Shown: positions 1 through 6,563, numbered from the stretch's first letter. The stretch: DNA of 9,233 nt from CALAED01 sp937891035 (GCA_035642125.1 DASQSZ010000506.1:1-9233); one strand, 5' to 3'. Notes: generated by a model not told the origin, from the letters alone. Made by a program: numbers and translations.

Positions 1-83
1 CTCGTGGTCACCAGGACGATGGCGGCCATGATCTGCGGCCCCGCCATCATCGTGATGGCCAACGGAAGTACCTTGAGGTCCAA
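1..83 (-). CDS. 5' fragment of a membrane protein, probably GAP/Sap family
   Basis: Only the first 27 codons are in the window; the gene continues past the left edge. Reading the minus strand from a TTG at 83 gives a hydrophobic N-terminus beginning LDLKVLPLAITMMAGPQI. This matches my recollection of the start of actinobacterial GAP (Sap/LysE-like) inner-membrane proteins, where an MMxGPQIM-type segment opens the first membrane helix. The TTG start is supported by an AGAGGGG Shine-Dalgarno-like stretch about 6 bases upstream. There are in-frame ATG codons at residues 12 and 13, but starting there would cut the helix. The gene is divergent from the hypothetical gene at 275. The family call rests on a short peptide and could be wrong; that a membrane protein starts here is more secure. 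Confidence 0.5.
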   Translation of the reverse strand, partial: MDLKVLPLAITMMAGPQIMAAIVLVTT

Positions 84-186
84 TGCGGCCCCTCTGCCGT
101 GAACGGATGATGAATCGTTCCCTCGGGCACGCGTCCGACAAGGAAAGTGGCCATGCGTTGCCCGTCGTTTGACGCATTCTTGGTGT

Positions 187-206
187 CGCGCCGTCCGGCC
201 GGCGCG
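187..206. repeat. GC-only 7-bp inverted repeat in divergent intergenic region
   Basis: CGCGCCG (187-193) and CGGCGCG (200-206) are perfect complements around a 6-base spacer that itself holds part of a CCGGCCGG palindrome. It lies between two divergent start codons (83 minus, 275 plus), so it could be an operator. In DNA this GC-rich such repeats also arise by chance. No clear -35/-10 pair was found in 84-274. Confidence 0.3.
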
Positions 207-274
207 GCCGCACGGGAAAAACGAGTTGCCGTGATCGGGGGCGGCTGGCGAGAGTGACGGGGGAGGTGGGGGCC

Positions 275-862
275 ATGGACGTAACGTTCCATCGGCTGGA
301 CGGGAATCGTTACTTCACGACGGCGGTCCGCGATGACGGTGTGACGGTGCGGATCCCCGGGTTCGATCGCACCAGCGCGGTCCCGCATGATCTCGCTCAT
401 TTCGTCGCCGAGCGGGAGTTCGGGATGACGCGTGGCTTTTGGGGGAGCGTCGCGGCGGGGGCGCTGTTCACCAACATGCCCGTTGAGGGGCGGCAGAAGC
501 CGCATGCGGCCGAGCGGTCGAAACAGATCATCAAGGCGCACGCGGTCGACATCGGGATTGCGGAGGCCGTCGCCGCGGCGATCCACGATGCCGTCGAAGA
601 CGACCTCGCACCCGAAGTGGTTCTCCGGCGACTGCGCGCGCAGTCGGATAGCGCCGGGACCGGGCCGCCGCCGATGGCCGTCACCGAGGTGCGGGCCGCG
701 GCCGCCGCCTTGCGTCGTGAGGCAGAACGCTGGTCGGCGGTGCCCGTTGGCCAGAGTCTGACCCTGACCTGGCCGTTCCCCGCGGAACACATACCGATGT
801 CACGTTCCGGCAAGGCTCGCAACGGCCGCCTTTCCGGCAAACAGGCTCGTTATCGTCACTAA
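275..862 (+). CDS. hypothetical protein with HxxxHxxxE motif, 195 aa
   Basis: I do not recognise this protein. The start is set at ATG 275 because GGAGG (262-266) sits 8 bases upstream; an in-frame GTG at 254 would add seven residues but overlaps that Shine-Dalgarno site. The N-terminal 35 residues look like alternating beta strands. They are followed by PHDLAHFVAEREFG, giving H38, H42 and E46 in a helical-looking spacing that could bind a metal, then an aromatic/Gly-rich GFWGSVAAGALF segment. The middle and C-terminal parts are Ala/Arg/Glu-rich and probably helical, ending in a basic tail (SRSGKARNGRLSGKQARYRH). There is no signal peptide or membrane helix, so it is probably cytoplasmic. It converges on the XRE gene to its right. 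An antisense open frame over the same stretch is rejected. Function is unknown. Confidence 0.75.
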   Translation: MDVTFHRLDGNRYFTTAVRDDGVTVRIPGFDRTSAVPHDLAHFVAEREFGMTRGFWGSVAAGALFTNMPVEGRQKPHAAERSKQIIKAHAVDIGIAEAVAAAIHDAVEDDLAPEVVLRRLRAQSDSAGTGPPPMAVTEVRAAAAALRREAERWSAVPVGQSLTLTWPFPAEHIPMSRSGKARNGRLSGKQARYRH

Positions 863-867
863 GGTTT

Positions 868-936
868 TCCTATGACGCCATCCTCCGGCTGACAATGGTC
901 AAGCGATGAGGGCGAGGTTTTCGAAGCGTCATAGGA
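868..936. repeat. 11-bp inverted repeat between convergent genes
   Basis: TCCTATGACGC at 868-878 and GCGTCATAGGA at 926-936 are perfect reverse complements separated by 47 bases. The right arm covers the stop codon (929-931) of the minus-strand XRE gene. The left arm starts 6 bases after the stop of the plus-strand hypothetical gene. Possible roles are a long-loop bidirectional terminator or the ends of a 69-bp miniature element. There is no T-tract and no flanking target duplication to decide between them. Confidence 0.5.
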
Positions 937-1672
937 CGCATGTCGGCAGCGCCGGGTTGTCGCGGGTGCGTATACCGGACAGCCAGGCATGGCCGCTGGG
1001 TACGTCGTTTAACCGGACTCGGTACCAGCGAGTGCTCTTGGTGCCGATTTCGTCGGTAACCTCATCGCCGTCGTAAAGGATGCAATCGGCATTCACCGCG
1101 TCGCCATGCCACACGCGGTGGCTCACCACGTTGTGGGCGTCATAGTTCCGCCGTGGGTTGATCGCCAGGCCTATGCTGCAGCCCGGAGGTCGGTCGCCGC
1201 GCTTTCGGCAGCCTTCCTCAACGTTGAAGACTCGCACGGGGGCGGTGGCGCCAGACTCCGGTTCGTCGGTGATCGTCAGCCAGGCGACGACGCCTGCCGT
1301 CAGCGCGGCCGGCACGGCGATCATCACCGTCGCGAACGCTAACCGGCGACGGCGTGAGCGTCGTCGTGGCGGGGGTGCGCCGCTGACGCTCGTCGGCAAT
1401 GTGTCGGGCTCGGTTGATGCCGATCGTGCCGCATCCGCGAGTGCCCAGAGCCGATGCAGCTCTCGTAGTTCATCGCTGCTCGCGCCACATGCCTTCGCGA
1501 CCGTGTGGACCACACCGTAGCCGGTCGGAATCTTGGTTCCCGAGCAGTAACGGTGCAGGCTTGAACTACTGATCCCGGTTCGCCTGGCGAGTTCCTCGAA
1601 GCTCGTGCCGGCGCGATTCTTGAGCCGCTGAATGTGGGCGGCGAACCGCTCGGCTTCCTCGGACTGCATCAT
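929..1672 (-). CDS. membrane-anchored XRE-family HTH protein with SH3-like ectodomain
   Basis: A 247-residue protein in three parts. Residues about 10-75 form a lambda-repressor/XRE-type helix-turn-helix (ELARRTGISSSSLHRYCSGT resembles the positioning and recognition helices). Residues 103-110 are a solid Arg/Ser run leading into one transmembrane helix, about 111-134, so the N-terminus should be cytosolic. The remaining ~110 residues would be outside the membrane. They contain four cysteines (likely two disulfides) and end in a WYRVRL...HAWLSGIRTRDNP pattern like actinobacterial SH3-like tails. The start is set at ATG 1672 because GGGGG lies 7 bases upstream. The frame stays open upstream to 2077, but that part runs through the divergent secreted-protein gene and is not credible as coding. 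Likely a one-component sensor-regulator; ligand and targets are unknown. Confidence 0.8.
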   Translation of the reverse strand: MMQSEEAERFAAHIQRLKNRAGTSFEELARRTGISSSSLHRYCSGTKIPTGYGVVHTVAKACGASSDELRELHRLWALADAARSASTEPDTLPTSVSGAPPPRRRSRRRRLAFATVMIAVPAALTAGVVAWLTITDEPESGATAPVRVFNVEEGCRKRGDRPPGCSIGLAINPRRNYDAHNVVSHRVWHGDAVNADCILYDGDEVTDEIGTKSTRWYRVRLNDVPSGHAWLSGIRTRDNPALPTCVL

Positions 1673-1719
1673 CGTGACCCCCGTACGACCATGCGATCTT
1701 CGTATTGACCCCATATCTG

Positions 1720-1750
1720 GCATCCCAGCCGCATCCCAGCAGGTCGGCAA
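1720..1750 (-). promoter_or_regulatory. possible promoter and direct repeats upstream of the XRE gene
   Basis: On the minus strand TTGCCG (1750-1745) and TGGGAT (1727-1722) are 17 bases apart, an acceptable -35/-10 pair for a vegetative actinomycete promoter. The decamer GCATCCCAGC is repeated exactly at 1720-1729 and 1731-1740, an 11-base period that puts both copies on one DNA face and overlaps the -10. Autoregulation by the XRE protein is a guess. The rest of the 290-base gap 1673-1962 shows nothing convincing. Confidence 0.3.
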
Positions 1751-1962
1751 GAGCCGCAGGTCGCGGCGGGAAACCCATCCCACTGTCCCATCTCGCCGCA
1801 TTATCTTGCAAGCCCCTCTCACCTGTTGCCAATGTTCCAGTCGTGGGGAATGGCAGGCGCGAGGACGAGCCAGGAGGACTGGACGAATCGCAGCTGAATG
1901 CAGACGAGGGGAGAGTGACATTTCCCCGAATGAAAATGACGGCATCTGGAGGAAGGAACGGA

Positions 1963-2310
1963 ATGAAAAGCCTTCGTACGACTTTGGCGGTTGGCGCGAC
2001 AGCCATCGCAACCACCCTGACCATCGTGCCCCCGGCCGCCGCCGCGCCGGCCCCCGACGCGGTCGAAGCGACTTCATCCTTCGTCGCCTACGAGGGGACG
2101 AGCCACAGCGGAGACTCGGTCGACATCAACGGCTGTGGACTCCACACCATCCGCTACCACGGGTCCTACAAGTGGTTCGCGCGCGGGCAGAGCGGGCACC
2201 TGTTCAACAATTCGACCGGAAGCGGCGTCCCGCACACCCGCCTCGCCAGCGATGATAACGCGGAGTCACAAGGCGGCTTTGGGTGGCGGAGCATTTTGAT
2301 CGTCTGCTGA
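1963..2310 (+). CDS. small secreted protein, I36 inhibitor / beta-gamma-crystallin-like
   Basis: A 115-residue exported protein. Residues 1-28 form a signal peptide: KSLR basic start, a hydrophobic Ala/Thr/Leu core and an AAAA-type cleavage region, giving a mature protein of about 87 residues. The mature part runs FVAYEGTSHSGDSVDINGCG, then a Tyr/Gly-rich strand, and ends at a C-terminal cysteine; C58 and C115 can pair. The aromatic-Tyr-Glu-Gly opening and short Gly-punctuated strands resemble the crystallin-like fold of actinobacterial peptidase inhibitor family I36 proteins, but the match is by eye and inhibitory activity is unproven. The ATG at 1963 follows GGAGGAAGGA. Longer in-frame starts (1936 and further upstream) would put residues in front of the signal peptide. 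The gene diverges from the membrane-anchored XRE gene, and a strong hairpin follows it. Confidence 0.75.
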   Translation: MKSLRTTLAVGATAIATTLTIVPPAAAAPAPDAVEATSSFVAYEGTSHSGDSVDINGCGLHTIRYHGSYKWFARGQSGHLFNNSTGSGVPHTRLASDDNAESQGGFGWRSILIVC

Positions 2311-2331
2311 TCGAAAGAGGTCAGGCACGCT

Positions 2332-2364
2332 AAGGGTTCCGGCGACGGGGGCGCCGGAACCCTT
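2332..2364. terminator. bidirectional hairpin terminator
   Basis: AAGGGTTCCGGCG (2332-2344) pairs perfectly with CGCCGGAACCCTT (2352-2364) around a 7-base loop. This 13-bp hairpin lies between the convergent ends of the secreted-protein gene (stop at 2310) and the MFS gene (stop at 2374). The A/T bases at the stem foot supply only a very short U-run on either transcript, which is usual in actinomycetes. It probably ends transcription from both sides. Confidence 0.85.
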
Positions 2365-2373
2365 TCATTCCGC

Positions 2374-3558
2374 TCATCGTCGGCTCGTGTGTCGCGGTTT
2401 CGGGGCGCCGAGCATTGTGGGGCGGCCGAGCAGGCAGATGGCCAGCGCGAGCAGGCCGCTGACGCCGGCGCAGGCGAACGCGGCGTGGGGGCCGGCGGCG
2501 TCGCCGGCGATGCCGGCCAGCGCCGACCCGGTCGCAGCGCCGAGGGCCATCGCGGTGACCAGCCAGGCGAATGCCTCTGTCACCGTCCCGCGTGGGGCGA
2601 GCGTGTCGACCAGCGTGAAGGCGGTGGCCAGCGTCGGCGCGAGCGAGACGCCGGCCAGGAAGGCGAGCAGGATCATGAGCGGAAACGCCGGCGCTGCGGC
2701 GAGCGGCAGGTAGCCCGCGGCCAGGCAGGTGACCAGCACGGGGAACCGCGCGCCGCCGCGGCGGGCGCCGTAGACGAGGCCGCCGCAAAGAGCGCCGCCG
2801 GCGTTGGCGGCGAGCAGGACGCCCGAGGCCGCCGCGAGGTGACGGGCGTCGGCGTAGGTGACGACCGCCACGCTGATCGCGCCCAGTGCGACCCCGACGC
2901 ACGCGAGCGTGGCCATCAGCACGCGAAGGCCGGATGAGCGCAGCGGTCCCGCCCAGTGCGCCTCGCGCGGCTCGCCGCGCCACTGTTTGGACGGCCGCGA
3001 CGACGTGACGACGACGGTGCCGGCGACGCCAAGCAGGCCGGTGACGACGAGCGCGGCTTCCGTCGAGGCTATGGCGGCGGCGACCACGAGCAGCGGCCCG
3101 GCGGTGAAGATTATCTCCTGGGCGGCGGCGTCGACCGCGTACGCCGTCCGCACCTGCCCCGGGCTCGGCAGTACGGCCGGCCACAACGCCCGCAACCCGG
3201 CCTCGAGCGGGGGCGTGGCGAAGCCGGCGGCGACGACGGCGCCGATCGCGACCGGCAGCGGATCAAGCCCCGTGGCCGCGAGCAAGGCGAAGCCGGCGGC
3301 GGACGCGATCGCGCTGCCGAACAAGATGCGCGGCTGGCCGAACCGGTCCATCGCCCGGCCCAATGTCGGCTGCCCGAGCGCCATCGAGACCACCCAGATC
3401 GCCGAGAGGCCGCCCCCGAGGCTGTAGCCGCCGCCGTGCTCCCGGGTGAAGAGCACGATCGCGAGCGCGCCCATCCCGTTGGGCAACCGGCCGAGCAGGG
3501 TGCCGCCGAGCAGGCGCGCGGCATGCGGCAGGCGCAAGAACTCGCGGTACACGCGCAT
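2374..3558 (-). CDS. MFS transporter, 12 transmembrane helices
   Basis: A 394-residue, strongly hydrophobic protein with about twelve predicted membrane helices in two halves joined by a hydrophilic loop (around residues 188-207, SSRPSKQWRGEPREAH). The loop between helices 2 and 3 carries the major facilitator motif A (GQPTLGRAMDRFGQPRIL, residues 62-79). Length is typical for the superfamily. It is divergent from the LacI-family gene, and the 115-base gap holds tandem palindromic operator sites, so it is likely controlled by that regulator. That context suggests sugar import or export, but the sequence does not give the substrate; MFS proteins of this size also include drug exporters. The ATG at 3558 is preceded by a GAGGCGGG purine stretch. 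Several long frames over this gene are codon-bias shadows. Confidence 0.88.
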   Translation of the reverse strand: MRVYREFLRLPHAARLLGGTLLGRLPNGMGALAIVLFTREHGGGYSLGGGLSAIWVVSMALGQPTLGRAMDRFGQPRILFGSAIASAAGFALLAATGLDPLPVAIGAVVAAGFATPPLEAGLRALWPAVLPSPGQVRTAYAVDAAAQEIIFTAGPLLVVAAAIASTEAALVVTGLLGVAGTVVVTSSRPSKQWRGEPREAHWAGPLRSSGLRVLMATLACVGVALGAISVAVVTYADARHLAAASGVLLAANAGGALCGGLVYGARRGGARFPVLVTCLAAGYLPLAAAPAFPLMILLAFLAGVSLAPTLATAFTLVDTLAPRGTVTEAFAWLVTAMALGAATGSALAGIAGDAAGPHAAFACAGVSGLLALAICLLGRPTMLGAPKPRHTSRR

Positions 3559-3580
3559 AGATCGCCCGCCTCGCCAAGAT

Positions 3581-3609
3581 TAGTCATACGTATAACTAGT
3601 CATACGTAT
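3581..3609. promoter_or_regulatory. tandem operator: two 13-bp direct repeats with ATACGTAT cores
   Basis: TAGTCATACGTAT occurs exactly twice, at 3581-3593 and 3597-3609, a period of 16 bases. Each copy ends in the perfect palindrome ATACGTAT (3586-3593, 3602-3609) with a central CpG, as is common in LacI-family operators, and an ACTAGT palindrome lies between them. The stretch is strikingly A/T-rich for this genome and sits in the MFS/lacI divergent promoter region. TATAAC (3591-3596) could be a -10 element for lacI. Binding by the adjacent LacI-family protein is an inference. Confidence 0.7.
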
Positions 3610-3673
3610 CATCAAAGGCCACCGCGTTCTACTGTCTTTCGCACACGAATCGGGGAGAGAGGAGGTGACGGAG

Positions 3674-4708
3674 ATGCCCCGCAGACCGACCAGCCGAGAT
3701 GTCGCGGTGGCCGCGGGCGTGTCGCAGTCCACCGTCTCGATCGTGCTGACCGGGAAGTGGCCAGGCCGCGTCTCTCCGCATACCGCGCAGACCGTACGAG
3801 AGGCGGCAACGCGGCTCGGGTATCGGCCCAACCTGGCGGCGCGCAACCTGCGGCTCGGGCAGACCCGCACCGTGCTGCTCGTGGTGCCGACGCTGGCCAA
3901 CCCGTTCTTCGGCGCGGTCTACACCGGCGCCGCCAGGGTCGCCGCCGAGCACGGCTTCGGCGTCGTGGTCTATCCGTGGCCGGACGGCCACGGCCCGGCG
4001 CGCAGCCCGTTCTCGGCGCCGCACGAGGCGATCGACGGCGTGCTCGCCTCCTCGATGGCCACCGAGGTCCTCGCCGACCTGGTCGGCCAGGACACGGACA
4101 TGGGGGTGCCGTTGGTGATGCTGGACAGCGACCCGGCCGGCGCCGCGCCGACCGTCAACGTCGATGTCGCCGACGGCATGCGCGCGCTCGTGGGCCATCT
4201 CGCCGGTCTCGGGCACCGGCGGTTTTGGCACCTCGCCGCCGACATCGACGCCTGGACCTTCCGCGTTCGCGGCCGGGCGCTCGCCGACGCCGTGACCGCG
4301 CTGCCGGACGGCGCCACGCTCGTCCGCCGGACCGCGCCCATCACCGTCGAGGGGGCGAGGGCCGCGACGCGGGTCTGGTTGCGCGAGGCGGGCCGGGTCG
4401 GTTCCGATCGGGCGACGGCGTTGCTGTGCGACGACGATGTGATGGCGGCCGGGGCGTACAAGGCCGCCCGCGACACCGGCCTCGACATCCCCGGCGACCT
4501 GTCGATCACGGGCTTCGACGACATCCTGCTCGCCGAGGCGGTCGAGCCCGAGCTCACCACCGTACGACTGCCGGCCCAAGGCCTGGGCGAGCGGGCCATG
4601 AGCGCACTGCTGGAGATCTTGGACAAGGGCCGTCCGCGGGGGCTCTCGCTGGCGGGTGAGCTCGTCGTGCGTGCCTCGACCGCGCCGCCGCGCGCCGTGC
4701 GTGACTAG
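3674..4708 (+). CDS. LacI-family transcriptional regulator
   Basis: A 344-residue protein of normal length for the family. Residues 7-26 are the LacI helix-turn-helix (TSRDVAVAAGVSQSTVSIVL). GYRPNLAARNLR (49-60) is the end of the DNA-binding domain and the hinge helix that enters the minor groove at a central CpG. The effector domain begins with the characteristic TVLLVVPTLANPFF and later shows the family pattern ITGFDDILLAEAVEPELTTV, so the ligand is probably a sugar or derivative. The ATG at 3674 is chosen because GGAGG (3661-3665) lies 8 bases before it; the GTG at 3665 overlaps that site. It diverges from the MFS gene across paired ATACGTAT sites, and its stop shares CTAG (4705-4708) with the convergent lactonase gene. 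Expected to act as a repressor of the neighbouring transport and catabolic genes. Confidence 0.93.
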   Translation: MPRRPTSRDVAVAAGVSQSTVSIVLTGKWPGRVSPHTAQTVREAATRLGYRPNLAARNLRLGQTRTVLLVVPTLANPFFGAVYTGAARVAAEHGFGVVVYPWPDGHGPARSPFSAPHEAIDGVLASSMATEVLADLVGQDTDMGVPLVMLDSDPAGAAPTVNVDVADGMRALVGHLAGLGHRRFWHLAADIDAWTFRVRGRALADAVTALPDGATLVRRTAPITVEGARAATRVWLREAGRVGSDRATALLCDDDVMAAGAYKAARDTGLDIPGDLSITGFDDILLAEAVEPELTTVRLPAQGLGERAMSALLEILDKGRPRGLSLAGELVVRASTAPPRAVRD

Positions 4709-5592
4709 CCGGCGAAGGCGGGGGAGGGGAGGCCCTGCCCGGCACCGGGCAGGACGAACAGCGCGCCGGCCAGGCTTTCATCGCGCGCGGGCTCGGTGGC
4801 CGGGTCGTCGGAGCGGGCCGAGGTGATGTAGAGATCGCGCAGGTCGGGACCGCCGAAGGCGCAGGCGGTCGTGTTGGGCGCGGGCACCTCGACGACGCGG
4901 TCGAGCCGGGCGTCCGGCGTGTACCGGTGTACGCGCCCGCCCCCGTACAGGGCGGTCCAAACGCAGCCGTCGGCGTCCACGGTCAGGCCGTCGGGCGGCG
5001 CCGGATGGTCGACGTCGACGAAGACGCGCCGGTCGCGCACGTTCGCGCCATCGCCCGCGCCATCGTCATCGGGGGCCACGTCGAAGACGTCGATCCGGCC
5101 CGTTGGCGTGTCGATGTAGTACATCAGCCGGCCGTCCGGGCTCCAGCCGATGCCGTTGCTGATCGTCACGTCGTCGAGCACGGTCGTCACCGCGCCGTCC
5201 GGGCGGATGTGGTAGAGCCGCCCGCCGCCGGACCCGAAGTCGTACCGCATCGTGCCGGCCCACAGCGACCCGTCCGGGGCGACCGCCGCGTCGTTCCCCC
5301 GTACGCCGGGAACGGCCAAGTCGGCCAGCATGCGAAACGCCCCGTCCGGCTCGTAACAGCCGATGCCGTCGCGAAGGTTCGCCACGATGCCGCCGCCGGC
5401 GCGCGGCTTGGCCGCGCCCACGTGGGAGCCGGTGCGCATCAGCAGGCTGTCGGCGCCGCTCGCCGGGTCGTAGGCGTGCACTTCGGACTGCAAGATGTCC
5501 ACCCACAGCAGCCGGCGCCCGGCCGCATCCCAGGTCGGTCCCTCGCCGAGCCGCGCCTGCGCGGCGACCGCCACCTCAAGGGATGCGCTCAT
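4705..5592 (-). CDS. SMP-30/gluconolactonase-like (LRE) sugar lactonase
   Basis: A 295-residue protein of the SMP-30/gluconolactonase/LRE family, a six-bladed beta-propeller that hydrolyses aldonolactones with one divalent metal ion. The metal and substrate positions of the family are recognisable: E17 in RLGEGPTWD, R98/N100 in GVRGNDAAVAPDGSLWAGTM, N146 in SNGIGWSPDG and D201 in PPDGLTVDADG. There is no signal peptide, so it should act in the cytoplasm, opening a lactone made by a sugar dehydrogenase that is not in this window. The ATG at 5592 overlaps the TGA of the upstream iclR-type gene by 4 bases (ATGA), indicating translational coupling. The 3' end meets lacI on a shared CTAG. The actual sugar cannot be read from sequence. 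A LacI plus IclR setting suggests inducible catabolism of a pentose, hexose or uronic acid. Confidence 0.9.
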   Translation of the reverse strand: MSASLEVAVAAQARLGEGPTWDAAGRRLLWVDILQSEVHAYDPASGADSLLMRTGSHVGAAKPRAGGGIVANLRDGIGCYEPDGAFRMLADLAVPGVRGNDAAVAPDGSLWAGTMRYDFGSGGGRLYHIRPDGAVTTVLDDVTISNGIGWSPDGRLMYYIDTPTGRIDVFDVAPDDDGAGDGANVRDRRVFVDVDHPAPPDGLTVDADGCVWTALYGGGRVHRYTPDARLDRVVEVPAPNTTACAFGGPDLRDLYITSARSDDPATEPARDESLAGALFVLPGAGQGLPSPAFAG

Positions 5593-6425
5593 AGATTCTC
5601 CCGCAGCCTTTCGTGTCCGGTCTCCAGCCGCTGCGCCAGCCGGCTTTCCAGCTCACCCGGGGGCGGCCGGTGGCCGAGCCGCTGCGACAGCGCGCCGGCG
5701 CCGTCGCGGACCAACTCGCCCCAGTCCCGCTCGCGCTGCTCGTCCCAGCGCATCGCCGGCACCGAGATGCTCATGGCCGCCACCATGTCACCGCCGTGGT
5801 CGTACACCGGCGCGGCGACGCAGTGCACGGAGTCGTTCGATTCGCAGTGATCATAGGCGAGCCCGAATTCCCGGATCTCGGCGAGGTGGGCGCGCAGCTT
5901 GGACGGCGAGGTGATGCTCTGCGGCGTCATGCCGGTCAGCTCGCGGTCGCGCGGGTAAAGGGCGTCCAGCGCCTGCGGCGACAGGCCGGACAGCAGCATC
6001 TTGCCGACGCCCGTGCAGTGGGCCGGCAGCCGCCGGCCCACCGCGGACACCATGCGCACCGGGTGCGTGCTGTCCACCTTGGCGATGTAGACCACGTACG
6101 TCCCGTCGAGGATGGCGACGTGCACGGTCTCGTCGCAGTTCGCCGCGACCCGCTGCGCGACGAGACGCGACTCGGTGGCGAGGTCGAGACGATCGGCGAA
6201 CGCGCTGCCGAGCTGGAACGTCCGCATCCCCAGCCGGTAGTGCGTCGGCTGGCCGCCTACGGACACGAGGTATGAGCGGTCCACCAACGTCGTGATGAGC
6301 TCGTGCACCGTGGTTCGAGGCAGGCCGAGCCGTTCGGTGATGTCCGGTGCGGACAGGCTGGCCCGGTCGAGGAAGAGCTCCAAGATGTCCAAGGCACGGC
6401 TGACCGCGGGGACCGCACGAGCCAT
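5589..6425 (-). CDS. IclR-family transcriptional regulator
   Basis: A 278-residue protein. Residues 5-60 form the IclR winged helix-turn-helix (VSRALDILELFL, then APDITERLGLPRTTVHELIT). The C-terminal IclR effector domain shows the AHCTGVGKMLLSGLS segment at 135-149 and the family signature region DSVHCVAAPVYDHGGDMVAAMSISVP (198-223, described here by position; H201, C202 and D213 are within it). The start is placed at ATG 6425 because an AAGGTGG site precedes it. An in-frame TTG at 6470 would add 15 residues but has no good ribosome site and lies inside the probable operator. It is the first gene of a two-gene minus-strand unit with the lactonase and is divergent from the U32-like/mutarotase/binding-protein unit, so it probably controls both. 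Whether it represses or activates is unknown. Confidence 0.93.
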   Translation of the reverse strand: MARAVPAVSRALDILELFLDRASLSAPDITERLGLPRTTVHELITTLVDRSYLVSVGGQPTHYRLGMRTFQLGSAFADRLDLATESRLVAQRVAANCDETVHVAILDGTYVVYIAKVDSTHPVRMVSAVGRRLPAHCTGVGKMLLSGLSPQALDALYPRDRELTGMTPQSITSPSKLRAHLAEIREFGLAYDHCESNDSVHCVAAPVYDHGGDMVAAMSISVPAMRWDEQRERDWGELVRDGAGALSQRLGHRPPPGELESRLAQRLETGHERLRENL

Positions 6426-6440
6426 CGAACCACCACCTTG

Positions 6441-6469
6441 GAATCGGATTCTGTCCGGAATCTCGGACA
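6441..6469. promoter_or_regulatory. probable IclR operator, overlapping inverted repeats
   Basis: TGTCCG (6452-6457) and CGGACA (6464-6469) form a perfect inverted repeat with a 6-base spacer. Interlocked with it is GATTC (6447-6451) and GAATC (6458-6462), also N6-spaced, and GAATC-G-GATTC (6441-6451). The cluster lies 16-44 bases upstream of the iclR start, where an autoregulatory site would be expected. No binding is demonstrated. Confidence 0.5.
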
Positions 6470-6490
6470 AACCTTAACAACTGTGCACCG

Positions 6491-6519
6491 TTGACGGTTG
6501 ATCGCAGCGGGTCTAGCGT
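6491..6519 (+). promoter_or_regulatory. predicted promoter of the U32-like/mutarotase/SBP unit
   Basis: TTGACG (6491-6496) and TAGCGT (6514-6519) are separated by 17 bases, close to the actinomycete vegetative consensus (TTGAC-N17/18-TAGRRT). The start of transcription would be near 6526, leaving a short leader before the U32-like gene. Confidence 0.55.
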
Positions 6520-6547
6520 CCTCAATCACGGTATGTATCCGTATTTC

Positions 6548-6563
6548 GTTCGATATCACGAAC
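6548..6563. promoter_or_regulatory. inverted repeat GTTCG-N6-CGAAC, candidate operator
   Basis: GTTCG (6548-6552) and CGAAC (6559-6563) are perfect complements with a 6-base spacer. The repeat lies downstream of the predicted -10 and just before the start codons of the U32-like gene, where a bound repressor would block elongation. The N6 spacing matches the repeat at 6452-6469, suggesting, without proof, the same IclR-type regulator. Confidence 0.45.

Noticed and set aside
158..186. Possible promoter TTGCCC-N17-TGGTGT before the hypothetical gene
   Set aside because: The -10 match is poor and nothing else supports it.
47..790. 247-codon minus-strand open frame opposite the hypothetical gene
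   Set aside because: Product is His/Pro/Arg-rich without structure; the plus-strand frame has the better start site, composition and motif content.
1705..1962. Longer start for the small secreted protein
   Set aside because: The signal peptide begins at the ATG at 1963 with GGAGG upstream; extra residues would bury the signal.
1673..2077. In-frame N-terminal extension of the XRE protein by 135 codons
   Set aside because: It covers the promoter region and the divergent secreted-protein gene, has no domain, and a good ribosome site exists at the internal ATG 1672.
2956..4659. 567-codon open frame on the plus strand
   Set aside because: It crosses the MFS gene antisense and then the lacI gene in another frame; low-complexity Arg/Gly/Pro/Ala product with no recognisable domain.
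6426..6470. TTG start at 6470 for the IclR protein
   Set aside because: No ribosome site, and the extension falls in the likely operator; ATG 6425 has AAGGTGG upstream.
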